From NCBI GenBank assembly GCA_001692895.1, contig KV748249.1, positions 124,001 through 188,000 on the forward strand: a stretch of 64,000 bases of DNA. The letters are read 5' to 3'. The stretch comes from Cenococcum geophilum 1.58 (lineage: Eukaryota; Ascomycota; Dothideomycetes; Gloniales; Gloniaceae). The notes beneath the pieces are model-generated. The model saw only the letters and a list, made by a program, of their open reading frames with translations, was not told the DNA's origin and did no database searches. Positions 47,851-59,374 of this stretch are shown here, piece after piece. The number at the start of each line of letters is the position of its first letter. Positions within the stretch are counted from its first letter, which is position 1. Made by a program: the position numbers and the translations under genes.

Positions 47851-48726
47851 TGCAAGTGTTTTAAATTTAGAGCAATATTACGTGACCGCCCAGAAGTACC
47901 GATTAAACTTAAATTATGTACCTTTTCGCCCAAAATCGCATGCGAGGGTACTCGGGGGCGGTCGCTGCGCGACCTCGTGCGGGGTTCGCGCGCGTTATCA
48001 GCAGGGGTGGCCCTAACCTCGTATTCACCCGGGTCCTAACCGCGCCAAATGACCCCCCCCGATATGTGATAGTTTTCCTTGTTAGTAAGAAGCTTGGCCC
48101 CGGCAGGGATTAACCGTTCCGTCTCACGCACAGTTCACCACGCTAAAAATCGCTGGATGGCACCCAAACCGGAAAATCGCCGTCACTCAACCCTATATAG
48201 GTATCCTTTTCTCATCGTACAAGCCTTTGGCCTCACGCTTATTTCTGCAGCCTCACCACCTCCTGACACACTTCAGCCCAATTAGGAGTCAAAGAGCGGC
48301 TTTCGGGCGTATGAGCTCCTCCTGGGCCGAGTAAATCATTTGTCCGCCGTTAGCCAGGCTTTTGGTACAGCGCCCAGCAAAATCGAAATGAAGCTACGGA
48401 CGAAGATCCCTAGCAGCTGTAACGGACCTTTCCCGTGTCTACACGGGGAATCCTGTGAAATGTGCTGTGGAGGTGAGTCAACGCTGCTCGGTATATATAT
48501 AACGCAGAAACGCCCAACCCAGGTGGTTGGTGCACTCACTACGAACAACGCTCACTTTGCTACTGTCTTTACTTCATCACCCCTCTCTTCTATGTATGAG
48601 GTAGCCTCGTTTTACCAAGTCGCCTACTTTCCAAGAATATTTCTTCGAAGCTCTTCCCTGGGTTGCCCTCTTTGGTGCTGTTAGTATCTTCAAGTCCATG
48701 GAAGATAAGAAAAGGGAGCAGGAAAA
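47851..48726. promoter_or_regulatory. Upstream region of the DUF7702-type gene
   Basis: A GC-rich patch (about 47,940-48,050) marks the end of the RIP-altered island. From there normal composition holds up to the start codon at 48,727. Open frames on both strands have no recognisable domains. A pyrimidine-rich stretch at 48,570-48,610 is compatible with a fungal core promoter. Confidence 0.35.
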
Positions 48727-49667
48727 ATGGTCCTCACAGCACACGGCATCGTCGCAGCCATCGAGTTCACCTTCTACCTCCTCCTCTTGATCCCCACCGC
48801 CCTCAATGTCCGGCATTGGGGCGTCCGACAGCACACCGGGTGGATATTCATGACGCTGTACGCGCTCCGTAAGTCAAAACCCCCCACCACCCACAGCCGT
48901 AACTCCAATTCCAACCCAACCACTACCCACTAACACAACGCAGTGAAAATCACCGGCGCCACAATGCTCATCTACTCTCTCGAAAACCCAGGCAAAACCA
49001 GTATCGGCCTCCAAGTCGCCATGCAAATCATCTACAGCGTCGCCCTCGGCCCCCTCCTCTCCGCCACCCTCTCATTCTTCAACGGCTCGCAGCCCATCCA
49101 ATCGAGCCAACCCGCCCAAGCGGTCGCCGCTCCCTCTTCAACAACCTACCCCGGATGCTGCGACTAGTGCACTGGGCCGTGCTCGCTGCGCTAGCCCTCG
49201 GCATCACCGGCGGCGTGGACCGCGCGCCCAGCAGCAGCGGCAAGCAGAACGCGAGCTACGACTCCGGCGCGACGTACCTGAAGGTGTCGTCGATCCTGTT
49301 CCTGGTCGCGCTGGCGGGCATCGCGTACGGCCTGGCGCGCTACTGGACGCAGCGGTCCGCGATGGTCGAGCCGCAGCGCTCGATCCTGCCCGCCATCGCG
49401 GCCGCCATCCCGCTGCTGCTGCTGCGCATCATTTACTCGCTGCTGTCCAGCTTCAATCTGGACACGACGACGAGTACGGGCCATACGATGGCATTTAAGA
49501 TGTTTACCGGGAATATTGCCGCGTATGTTGTGCTGGCTATGCTGCCGCAAATTGGCGTCGTGCTAATCTATACTGTGGGGGGTTTTGTGGCGCGGAAAAG
49601 GAAGGCCGGGGCTGTGAGGGCCGCGGGCGAGGTCGAGGATGGGAGCAATGGTAAGCTCCCTGCTTGA
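48727..49667 (+). CDS. DUF7702-type multi-pass membrane protein; apparent frameshift
   Basis: Exon 1 is 48,727-48,868 (MVLTAHGIVAAIEFTFYLLL). The intron 48,869-48,943 has GTAAGT, CTAAC branch site and CAG. Exon 2 starts 48,944 (KITGATMLIYSLENPGKTS). The frame runs as far as ATLSFFN near 49,083; the rest of the family-like sequence (NNLPRMLRLVHWAVLAALAL, then three more hydrophobic segments) lies in another frame. One extra base at AAC-GGCTC (49,081-49,085) would join them into about 288 aa with seven membrane segments. No good splice signals explain the shift. It could be an assembly error or a real inactivating deletion. The tail is basic/acidic and soluble (RKRKAGAVRAAGEVED). DUF7702 proteins are fungal integral membrane proteins of unknown function; identification is from memory. 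Confidence 0.7.
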
Positions 49668-50152
49668 GAGTATTCCAAGGATACTGCGCATTTCTGAAGG
49701 CGTTTTGGCGGCTTCTTCTCTCTTATACCCCCGTGTCGGAGTGGCGTTAAAGATGGTTTTAGTGGTATTCAAGGATTTAGCGCTGATTTGCTTTTTTTTG
49801 CAGAGGTTCTGCTGGGTTTCGGCGCAAGTAGGCTTTGAGAAGCTTCGGTTCGCTGTTTGTACGATTTTTAGGGTCTGAGACACCGCAAAAATAGGTGATG
49901 TCCAAATGGCTACGACCTTTTTTGAGGAATTGTTTCTTGTATTATTGAGAGTAAACAAACTAAACATATCCAACTGCTGCTATTCGTTGTTGGCTCTGCC
50001 CCACTATCGGAATTATTATGTATCTTGCCAAAAGGGATATATGATGGGTCTTTGCGATACTAAATCTGCTTAAATTTTCCTCGTTTATAATAGTCGGCAC
50101 AGCTCAAACTATCTCTTAACAGGATCAGGGAGATTTATCCAAGTCTATTCGT
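49668..50152. other. Intergenic region after the DUF7702-type gene
   Basis: No gene or repeat recognised. Composition is ordinary. Confidence 0.4.
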
Positions 50153-50437
50153 CTAGTCGGGCTTGTACGTACCGTCAGGATTATAACGCAGCCTGTACCA
50201 TAAACCTCCAACGCCCCGAGTCCAAGCGAAGAGCCTAAAAGTCATGCTGCTTAGACCCCGCTCCGCAAAGAACCTTGTCGAATCGCTGACTCTATTTATC
50301 AAGCAGTAGAGTTTCCAGATCAGACTGGGGTGGTTTTGACGTGCCGCGATATTGAGTACTTGCTTCCGAAACATAGCTAACTTGGCAGCTAAGATCCAAA
50401 CCAGCCCTTCCAGATCTGTCGACCTGGTGTCAATCAC
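50153..50437 (-). CDS. Hypothetical ORF fragment (94 codons)
   Basis: An open frame of natural-looking composition (LEGLVWILAAKLAMFRKQVL, later FFAERGLSSMTFRLFAWTRG) ends in TYKPD. I do not recognise a family. Further minus-strand open stretches at 50,511-50,900 (for example TPNTPTPKPPRKRR) could be exons of the same gene or relic. No convincing splice sites link them. It may be a decayed host gene next to the transposon island. Confidence 0.25.
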   Translation of the reverse strand: MIDTRSTDLEGLVWILAAKLAMFRKQVLNIAARQNHPSLIWKLYCLINRVSDSTRFFAERGLSSMTFRLFAWTRGVGGLWYRLRYNPDGTYKPD

Positions 50438-50483
50438 TACTATATTAGGGTTAGATCAGGGGTGTCTATGACCCATCCAACGT

Positions 50484-50528
50484 GTATATATAGTCTCTTT
50501 TCTTCTTAGATCAATCTACACGAGTCCG
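50484..50528. repeat. Dispersed 45-bp repeat, copy 1
   Basis: Core TATATATAGTCTCTTTTCTT followed by AGATCAATCTACA; it recurs at 52,988-53,033 inside the GH27 pseudogene. Confidence 0.7.
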
Positions 50529-51262
50529 TTCGACAAGATCCGAGTCCAAGAATATCAAAACGGCAATATCGTAGCAAATTCTGGTCCCCTCGCCGCCAAA
50601 CATATTCCTAACTCCAACCCAAGAGGTACACACGCAACATCCACAAGCCGTAATTATCCTGGGAATAGGCAGGCTGGAATCTGAATACCAGAGTGGTATA
50701 TGCCGATCCATAAGAGTACAACCAATGCTGCTCAAAATGGTGACAACTAGAAGCGGGAATGTCCACTCAATTACATATAAGAAGCTAACTGGCGCCTTTT
50801 ACGAGGCGGCTTTGGGGTTGGTGTATTTGGTGTAGAGTCGCTCGACGCGTCGTCACCGCCAGAGTGGGTAAACCGATCAGAATTAAGCTTAGAAATAGTA
50901 GAGGATATATTGTTCTCCTTAATTATGTTAGTGGATAAGGGAGGTATAGCGTTGATTAAGGGTAGAGTATAAAAATTATAAAAATTAATAAGATCTGTTC
51001 GTACTAACTTAATAGCACGAGTGAGTCGTATCCACGGGCACGAAATACATGTAGTATCGTATGCTTGTTTGGATGGTGACTTGTTCTTCTAATTGTACAT
51101 GAAGAGGTAGAATTTAAGGGGTTTCCTGAGCTCGCTTAGCTCACGTGATTGCGTCCATAAATTCCCGTGCGAACTCGTTCAGACAAGATCTAATTTAATA
51201 TTTAGTAATTTTTACTTTTTATAGGTTTACCTGATAAATTTAATATATATATGTATTATAAG
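50529..51262. other. Non-coding stretch between relics
   Basis: No gene identified. AT content rises after 50,890 and CpA falls, suggesting an old RIP-touched fragment at about 50,890-51,000 and from 51,190. Confidence 0.35.
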
Positions 51263-51792
51263 GAGACCTAAGAGTTATTTACTAATATGTTAACCTTATT
51301 TTTACTACCTTAACTCTAAAAATCTGTAACGTGTCCCGCTCCACGTCGCCATATGGCCAAAAAGATAGATAGTGCTCACGAATCTATCGCGATTGTTGCG
51401 GGATCTAATATATGTACTCTTACAAAATCTTTAATATTTAATATCTTTAGCATTAAATATATCGTATTGATAAGAGCACTGAGGCTTGGCTTGACATTTC
51501 CGTCACAATGATTTGTAAAGACTAGGTACGAGAAATTTTTAGAGGTATACGACGAAGGAGCTAGATCTAGTGACAACCCGAGATTTGGATGCAGCACCTA
51601 GGAAGGCAGCTAAATATTGCAAGATGGCCTTACCCTTTTGGTGAGTCACCGCCACAATGCGACACTACAAGGAATTGGAACATCACTATTCAAAGCGAAT
51701 TTTGGTTATAAACTAAAAACATTACTGTTACTACGACAAGCAAAAAAAAACCGGCTAAACCGTAAGGGATATTATCATGGTCCCTCAGAGCA

Positions 51793-52487
51793 ACCCAGGG
51801 CTGCCATCAGTATTAAATATTGATTATTGATATTGAATATTAAATATCGAACGTTCAATATCAATATCAATACGAGATGTTTAATACTGAAAGATTTTTA
51901 GAGTTGAGGTAGTAAAAATAAGGTAGATATATTTGTAAATGACTAGTAGTGTAGAAGATAAGCATAAAGGCTTTATTAAATTAAAGCCTATTTTAATCTA
52001 AGGTATAGCGCTATAGTAGTGGCTTAATCTAACTTATAGAGCTAACTACCCATAACTTTCTTAAATGGCTATTAATATATTATCTATACTATTAATATCA
52101 GCAGAGGTAGAGCGAATCTTTTTAGGTATACGGCAAATAATTTTATAGGAGCGTATATTACTAGGGAGTATAAGTATTAAATATACGGAGTGCTTAAAGA
52201 GTTAGCTACTAAGCTCTTAGCAAAATCTAGAGAGCAATTAATACCTACTATACCGCGCCAAGGATTACAAACTTAACGACAGTGGTAAGAGAGTAGTTGC
52301 AAGAGAGCAGCTATTTTAAAGCTCTATTAAAGCTTGGGGGCGTATGGAGCCTACTTGTAATTAAAACACCATGCCAAGACTGTACTACATTTAATATTTA
52401 ATATCTTTTTAATACTGAATTACTTTCAATATCAATATTCAATACGGCCTCATACTAATATTGAATATTGATGGCAGCCCTGGGGCA
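51793..52487 (+). mobile_element. Short hAT element with hAT_C relic
   Basis: Terminal inverted repeats begin CAGGGCTGCCATCA(G/A)TATT at both ends. Eight-base flanks GAGCAACC (left) and GGGCAACC (right) form a target duplication with one G/A difference. Inside, at about 52,040-52,210, a plus frame reads LSILLISAEVERIFLGIRQI and KYTECLKS, the C-terminal dimerisation segment of hAT transposases, with stops. The element is about 695 bp, so most of the transposase gene is deleted. It lies at the 3' side of the GH27 pseudogene. Confidence 0.8.
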
Positions 52488-53345
52488 ACCCTCGGACACC
52501 GAGTATTGGTTAGTGGTTGATACTGTGCTAGAGCAGCCGATTCTGTTCGAGTCAGAGGACGAATAGCGATGAACTTGATATCTTGGTAAGATCCATGCCC
52601 AGTATGAGAGGAGATTTGCAGATCGCCCACAAACCGAAGTGGGCACGCTCTTCGGCTGCAGTAAGGCCACCGTTGCCTATTTCTATCACACCGCAACCGT
52701 TGAAGCCGCCTGACGCAGCATAAGATATGATACCTGCATTCGAGGCTGCGATGCTGGCTACTGAAGACAATGTGTTCGTGATGTCTCCTACTCGCCATGA
52801 ATTCCCAACCTGGGACTCCCACGCCCAAACAGAATCAGCGCCCCAGTTGCAAAGCGAGTAGAGGATTTTTGAATTGGTTGCTAGCTGTCGACCTGAATCG
52901 GACGTACTTACCATCGTCTTACTACTGTCTCAGTTACCTACTCCTTGACTCGGTCACCGACTCGGTCACCGACTTAGTCTACATCATGTATATATAGTCT
53001 CTTTTCTTCATAGATCAATCTACACACGAGTCCTCATTTTCTGACCTCATTTTCAAGTCAACACTAGCAATGCATCCCTCATCGTTGCATACCTCGGTTG
53101 CGGATTTCCACTTGGAGTATTGCAGTTGTCGTACTTCCAGCAATCGACGCCCCACGCAGTAAGCTGCTTTGCGTCTTGCGTTTCATAGCCTTGGGAGCCA
53201 GGATAGCCTGAACAAGTTTTCGTACCCGAATCTCTGTAAAGCCCAAACTTCAGACCCATGCCGTGAATCTTGTCGCCAAACTCTTCATCCCGTTAGGGAA
53301 TTTAGTAGGGTCAGCTATTAGATTACTACTCGAGTCTCGACTGAT
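52488..53345 (-). pseudogene. GH27 alpha-galactosidase pseudogene
   Basis: Minus strand: ADPTKFPNGMKSL (about 53,320-53,280), then after a frame change GDKIHGMGLKFGLYRDSG and QGYETQDAKQLTAWGVDCWK with the catalytic-nucleophile motif KYDNC intact (53,262-53,056). Next come about 140 bp of non-homologous sequence (including the 45-bp repeat), then LYSLCNWGADSVWAWESQVG and AHFGLWAICKSPLILGMDLT (52,880-52,560). The gap may contain an intron. The N-terminal secretion signal and the C-terminal domain are absent; in-frame stops and frameshifts confirm loss of function. The intact enzyme would be a secreted glycosidase releasing alpha-galactose. Confidence 0.85.
52988..53033. repeat. Dispersed 45-bp repeat, copy 2
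   Basis: Nearly identical to 50,484-50,528; it lies in the gap of the GH27 pseudogene. Confidence 0.7.
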
Positions 53346-53666
53346 CGTTGTCCACGAATTTTACTTGCATCAAAAAGCATAGATACAGGGTGTTTGTATT
53401 GTCCTGCCATTATATAGTTTATCGATCTCCTTGGATCCTAAACCTGCCTAGAAGAGTCAGATGAAGTATTTCTCCTTGGCTCCGCCATTTATAGGGAAGT
53501 ATGATGTCGAGGCGGTAGCGATGCCTGTGGACCGACCTGCCTGGCGTTGGCGATGGAATAGATTAAAATCGGCAGCTAACCGTTGGAGCCCCACAATATG
53601 CACCCCAAGTTCCAAGAACCCAGAACACAAAAATTAGACGGAGTCAAACGGGGAAATTCCTTTTAA

Positions 53667-55434
53667 TCAACTCACCCCAGCAGCCGAGTTGGACCCTAGA
53701 AGACCTGCTGAAGCTTCTTTCTCTAGACTCAACTTCATATCAAGCCAGGAATAAAAGTTCGGAGACCGGCAAAAGCCTTCGTACAAGCCATCCCTCGCTT
53801 TATGTCTCTGCATGGGGCTTTGGCCTCGGAACTTAACGGAGCTGCCATGTTTGGACAAACTAAGCAAGAAATCCGCTTCCGAAAAATTGGCGTATCGATA
53901 ATTACCCCCTGGGGCGATAAAATTTGGCGATACGTTTGTGGCTAGATACCTGTTCACTGGAGCAAGATACTGGGCAGTCAGCTCCGCGTAATGGCGGCGA
54001 ACAAGAGAGCCGATTTCATTTTTTGTTTGGCTATCGGCTCTCAGTATAGAGTCCAGACTCTGGATGAGCGTTCGATCAGACTTCACAAATCTCTTTGTCG
54101 AAGGATGAGAATCAATACCCCCAGGCATATCGAGCGCGTTGGGCATATGATGACGTAAAGAATGATGCCGCTTTATAGGCACGTGTCCATCGACATTGTG
54201 GAGATATAGGACATGAGGTCTCCCGCGCTCATTGTTCTCCGTGGCACCCAACACCCTTTTAAGAAGGAAGGGATTGGTTATTCCAATAATGAAAGGCCGA
54301 GGCGTACCTCCATCAATGCCAATCGAGCGAAACTCTGATTGCATAGTCATGTACGGCTTAACCTCTCCAGCATACGGAATAGGCCGAATAAGGTCGACTA
54401 GAGCTGACACCGTTTCACTGCATAGCTGAGGGCTCCTTGCAAGGACAATGATGCTCTCGCAAAGCAGCAACTTCTCATATACAATATCAACATCCGAAAG
54501 GCATGGCATAAATGGCATAATGTTGTCCCATGAACCGGGCGGCTCATAAGCGTAGATTGAAACTGGCTTTCCATCAGAAATCAAAGGCGACGATGAAGCC
54601 AGCCCTTGTAGAGGAAACGCGGGGTGCGGGGCCCTTGTTTGATAGTAAGCGTCTTGTTTTATGAAGAAGTGTTATAGAACCTACACTTCGAGCGTTATAG
54701 TTGAACCCATAAATGGAAGTTCATGGCGTCCCAACGATGGAACCGGCCACGCTAACATCTGAGAATATGCAGCCTCCAGGGCAGCAGGATCACTAATGAC
54801 CCCAGAGGAAGTGATTTGCTTGAGTAGATGGAAGAAAAAACTCGTAAACTCATGGTTCGATATCAGCACAAGCGTCCTCTGATTAAAGCTTCGTTTCATG
54901 GTATCATCGAATTCTTGGCGAAAGACGCAACAACCGAAGAAATTGTTCGCGCTGCCATATGGAGAACATGGCGAGTTAAGAGAGATGTCGGGGGAGTTGT
55001 TACTGATGGTGAAGTGGAAAGCAAGGTCCTCTTCGGTTTCAGTGTCCTGGCGTTCAGGAAAGCTACAAGGGATTTAGGATAGTTGGGCATTCGAGACAGA
55101 TTTGTACAAGCATACCTGTTAAAGCAGATAGCCGAGAGATCAGAAGTTGAGAACTGAATATTAGGAGGGTATACAAGCTCAATTTCGGGGCCTTTGGGCA
55201 AAGCATATTAGCTTAAACGTCTCGACTAATTAAGGTAAATAACGAGTACGTACCAACGTCGACATTGAAGTTACATATGATACTATCTGTGTCAGCGAGA
55301 ACGACAGTATGGAGCCAGAGGAGGACGCCTTACAATGCCACAGCCCAATGCTGAAAGTGGTTTGGAGGGTCCTGTCGAGGGGGGTCTTGTCTAGAGCGTC
55401 TGTGGGGATGTAGGACTTTCTTGAGTTTCTCCAT
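53667..55434 (-). CDS. DENN-domain protein, DENND6-like
   Basis: Five exons by eye: 55,434-55,334, 55,282-55,254, 55,191-55,116, 55,062-54,685 and 54,633-53,667, joined by introns of 51-62 nt (donors GTAAGG, GTACGT, GTATGC, GTAGGT), giving 516 aa. The start ATG at 55,434 opens MEKLKKVLHPHRRSRQD. DENN core motifs follow: HWAVAFIICNFNVDVGPEIE, ELVYPP, ICFNSFPERQD, ELPFMGSTITLEV, LARSPQLCSETVSALVDLI, PYMTMQSEFRSIG and FIIGITNPFLLKRVL. The C-terminus keeps the family endings DFLLSLSKHG and LYEGFCRSPNFYSWL. DENND6 proteins are Rab guanine-nucleotide exchange factors in endosomal recycling; that role is from the family, not shown here. It is divergent from VAC14 across 485 bp. Confidence 0.88.
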
Positions 55435-55919
55435 GATCAGACGAAGCGCCGTTGCTGGGATCTATTCAGCTTGCCGGGCGTCGTTGGAGATTTAATCAGT
55501 ATGGCGGAATATTGATCAACTCTGCATCCCGGTATTTACTGGATTATAGTTTGGTAGGCTGACATTGAACAGTGAGGCAGGTAGGGAGATATTTTGATTC
55601 AAGAAGGACTGGAATGGTCCAAGGGTTTGAATAAGAAGCCGAGCGTGTGTTGATGTGACCCATACCAGGCCCTAGCGCGCGATGACGATAATCCACGGGT
55701 AGATTCGCTTGTTCGAACGCGCGCTGCTTTCGATAATGCTGTAACTCCGCCGTGCGACTCCCTCCACCTCTCCGCACCCAACCCTCCGACCTCCCTATTC
55801 AGCCCTACTTTTGAGAGAGCTTTTCTTTTGCTGGTCCTCTTGCTGGTCTTACTGACAATTTGACCTTATATTCGCAGCTTTGAGCCTAGCCATGTAGGTT
55901 GCCTGTCAACCACAGGATC
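55435..55919. promoter_or_regulatory. Divergent promoter region between the DENND6-like gene and VAC14
   Basis: 485 bp between the two start codons. It contains a pyrimidine-rich run (about 55,745-55,800) upstream of VAC14. No gene inside; short open frames on the minus strand have no support. Confidence 0.5.
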
Positions 55920-58900
55920 ATGGATGTCAACATTCAAAAGGCCCTGAATGACAAGCTTTACGATAAGCGGAAAAGCGGCGCGCTCGAGTGAGTCATTTGC
56001 TCTGTGTTTGTCTACTGAATCAAAAGTTTGTTTGGATATCTGGCGTCTTTCAGCCAGTATAACTGGGCTGCAGAGGGGCTATAATGCTTAGCACGCTTGT
56101 TAACACTTCTTTTACATAGACTCGAAGGCTCGATTCGGGAAGCACTAGCTGCTAACAACCATGATCGGATACAGAAGATCGTTCACCAGCTCTGTCACGA
56201 ATATGCTTATGCTGTTCACCAACCACATGCCAGAAACGGAGGTCTCATTGGGCTTGCAGCAGCCTCAATTGCCCTTGGATCTGTAAGTGAAGCAAAATAA
56301 CGGACTTCTGTAGGATATAACTAATTCTCATACCCAGGAGGTTGCGCGATATCTAGAAGAGATTGTTTCTCCAGTCCTGGCTTGCTTCTCCGATCAAGAT
56401 GCCAGGGTTCGATACTATGCATGCGAGAGCATGTACAATATTGCCAAGGTTGCAAAAGGGGAAATACTTCTATACTTTAATCAGGTCTTCGACGCTTTAT
56501 GCAAAGTACGGAGACTATATGGCTATCCGTAACAATCTGGCTGACATCGGAATCGTAGCTTGCTGCGGACTCGGAATTATCTGTCAAAAACGGGGCAGAG
56601 CTGCTCGATCGACTTATCAAGGACATCGTGTCCGAATCTGCGGCATCCTACGTTTCCATATTGAACAATCCTGATGAGGCTAGTGCCGATAATGAATCTG
56701 AGCAGACCCCGCCTTCTGTTGATGCCCCTACAGCATTCTCGCTTTCACGTTTCATCCCACTCCTCCAGGAAAGGATCAATGTTATTAACCCCTTCACTAG
56801 AACATTTTTAGTTTCTTGGATAAATTTGCTTGATTCTATACCCGATCTTGAACTGGTATCACATTTACCTTCTTTTCTTGCCGGACTTTTCAAGTTTCTT
56901 AGTGATCCTAATCAAGACGTGCATACCGCAACACAGACAGCCCTCGACAAATTTCTTTCGGAAATCAAGAAGATCGCTAGAATCAAACGTGGAATAGCCG
57001 AGAGTCGAAAGAGTCAGGGAGAGGATGGGTTGAAACACTCCATATCAAGCATTCGGAGCGCGCCAAGCGTAAACAGCGACGACGGAAGCACCCCCCCAGA
57101 TCAACGCGGAGCAAATGATGAGCCAGATGACGAAAGTATTGACAGCGAATCAATGACGGCCAATGATGAGAAATCAGGCAGCGTCGAAGATGACTGGATA
57201 CCAGGACAAGACGTTCAAGTCGACCACGCAAAGATTCTGGATATTCTGGTGACTTTTCTAAGCGATTCTTCAGGTGCGAGAGGCTACACATCTTGCGAGT
57301 TTTCATCCTGACTGTTTGCAGAGGAGGAGATACAACTCACGGCGCTCCGATGGATTGACAGCTTCTTTGAGATATGTCCAGAAGACATTATGCCTTTTGT
57401 ACCTCGTCTATTGTCACATGTCCTACCGACAATGTCACATGATGTGGAACAGGTTCGGCAAGCCGCCAACCGAGTCAACACATCTTTGATGGAATATATC
57501 ATGTCATTGTCAGAAAAAGGCTCAAAATCCGGTAGTTCTCCCTTGGCGCAGCTCCAATTACTATCCGCCTCGGCAAATAATAGCAGAGAATTGGGAAATA
57601 TTGATCGTAGGGATTCTAACTTTTCGACCAAGACGCCTAGGCCAAGCAACCGGGACCCTGCCACGGAGATAAAGGCGGCGGAGAGCAGAATGGTTTCCAG
57701 AACACGGACGCCCACTCCTGCTGAGGACCGCCCTGCTTCACCCCCCCAAGGGGCAGATCTAGACTACCAGGCTGCTGTAAATGCATTAACATTGCAATTC
57801 TTGAATGAACATGAGGCCACTCGTGTGGCGGCTATAGCATGGCTTATCATGCTGCATAGGAAAGCACCTGGAAAGGTAATCATCCATGTATTTACGAGAC
57901 TACTAACGATGCTAATATATTGAGTTGGAAGATCCTATCAATCGACGACGGCACGTTTCCTGCACTACTGAAGACGCTTTCGGACCCTTCAGAGGCGGTA
58001 GTTACTCGTGATCTTCTTCTTCTTTCACAAATATCAAAAAACAGTGAAGACTCATACTTCACTTCATTTATGGTAAATTTACTGAAGCTCTTCTGCACCG
58101 ATCGACGACTCTTAGAAACTCGAGGAAACCTTATTATCAGGCAACTCTGCGTTACCCTGAGCGCCGAAAGGATCTACCGCACTATGGCCGACTGCCTGGA
58201 TAAAGACGAGGTTTGTGTTTTCTGTCAATATGTTCCGACAGCTGACTAGTGCAGGATGTTGAGTTTGCTAGCATCATGGTGCAAAATCTGAACAATAATC
58301 TCATCACTGCTCCAGAGCTTGCAGATCTTCGAAAACGACTGCGCAACCTAGAAACCCGCGTAAGTAGTATCGGTCATATTGTACAGCTATTCTAACATTT
58401 ATAGGATGGCCAAACGTTCTTTGTGACCTTGTTTAGGTCATGGTGTCATAATGCAGTAGCAACTTTTTCGCTCTGCCTATTGGCACAAGCTTATGAACAG
58501 GCATATCACCTGCTCCAAATATTGTATGACCACGAATCACGTATTTTCTCTATTTGACACTGACACCGGCAGCGCGGAACTCGAAATGACAGTGAATATG
58601 CTAATCCAAATAGACAAGTTGGTTCAACTTCTCGAGTCTCCAGTTTTTACTTGTAATACCCCCTTTTCCGTCATCTCATATACGCTAATGAGTATTTTGT
58701 AGATCTTCGTCTTCAGCTTCTCGAACCTGAGAAATACCCCCATCTCTACAAATGCCTTTACGGGCTATTAATGCTGCTTCCTCAGTCCTCCGCATTTGCT
58801 GCTTTGAAAAATCGCCTAGGTAGTGTTAGCGCGATAGGCTACCTTCACATTGCGCCACGCACGTATGTCCCCTCCTCTGTTTCTTCATTTTATCATTCTC

Positions 58901-59286
58901 GGCAGAAGAGCTCAGAGACTGCTCCTTCTAGTAGCCAGCCAGCCTCTAGTGTCTCAAGTTTTGAGCGGCCAAACAGGCTGAAGGCAAGAGAGGAGGGCGG
59001 CATCAGATGGGTCGAACTTCTCGAGAAGTTCAAAAACGTACAAGAGAAAGCGCGACGATCTCAGCGACTAGCCAGTCTCGGTTACGATGTAGCAATAACA
59101 CCGACTCATGAAAAGGAAAAGGCACAGCCTCCGGAAGTTCCCCCGAAGCATACTCGACCAAATTCGGCAGCAAGCACAGCGAGACCTGCCCCGGTAGTGC
59201 AACAAGGCCATCAAAAGTCGAAATCGAGCCTAAGTAATCTTGGTCGTTTTGCAGGAGGGGTTGGCGCAAGAAAGACAAAGCGATGA
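55920..59286 (+). CDS. VAC14: Vac14, scaffold of the PI(3,5)P2 kinase/phosphatase complex
   Basis: Ten exons by eye: 55,920-55,987; 56,120-56,282; 56,338-56,505; 56,559-57,273; 57,322-57,875; 57,932-58,210; 58,255-58,359; 58,405-58,523; 58,573-58,652; 58,703-59,286. The total is 2,835 nt, 944 aa. The start is MDVNIQKALNDKLYDKRKSG. HEAT-type repeats include VSPVLACFSDQDARVRYYAC and HLPSFLAGLFKFLSD; the C-terminal Fig4-binding region has WCHNAVATFSLCLLAQAYEQ and YPHLYKCLYGLLMLLPQSSA, then a low-complexity tail. Acidic and Ser/Pro linkers separate the halves. Vac14 holds Fab1/PIKfyve and Fig4 together on vacuolar and late endosomal membranes. Introns are 44-132 nt with CTGAC/CTAAC branch sites. 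Its 3' end is 88 bp from the VMA12 stop, convergent. Confidence 0.95.
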
Positions 59287-59374
59287 CCTTCATGAGAGAT
59301 TTTACGCGTAGTTTGAGTGTAAGCAATGATAATGATAATGCTCGGCATCGTACGAATATACGCCTCTTGACATT

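Noticed and set aside
48079-48684. Short open frames between the island and the DUF7702-type gene
   Set aside because: They overlap on both strands, lack domains, and lie in the promoter region.
49191-49550. 119-codon antisense frame rich in Arg and Gln
   Set aside because: It is a GC-rich antisense shadow of the DUF7702-type gene.
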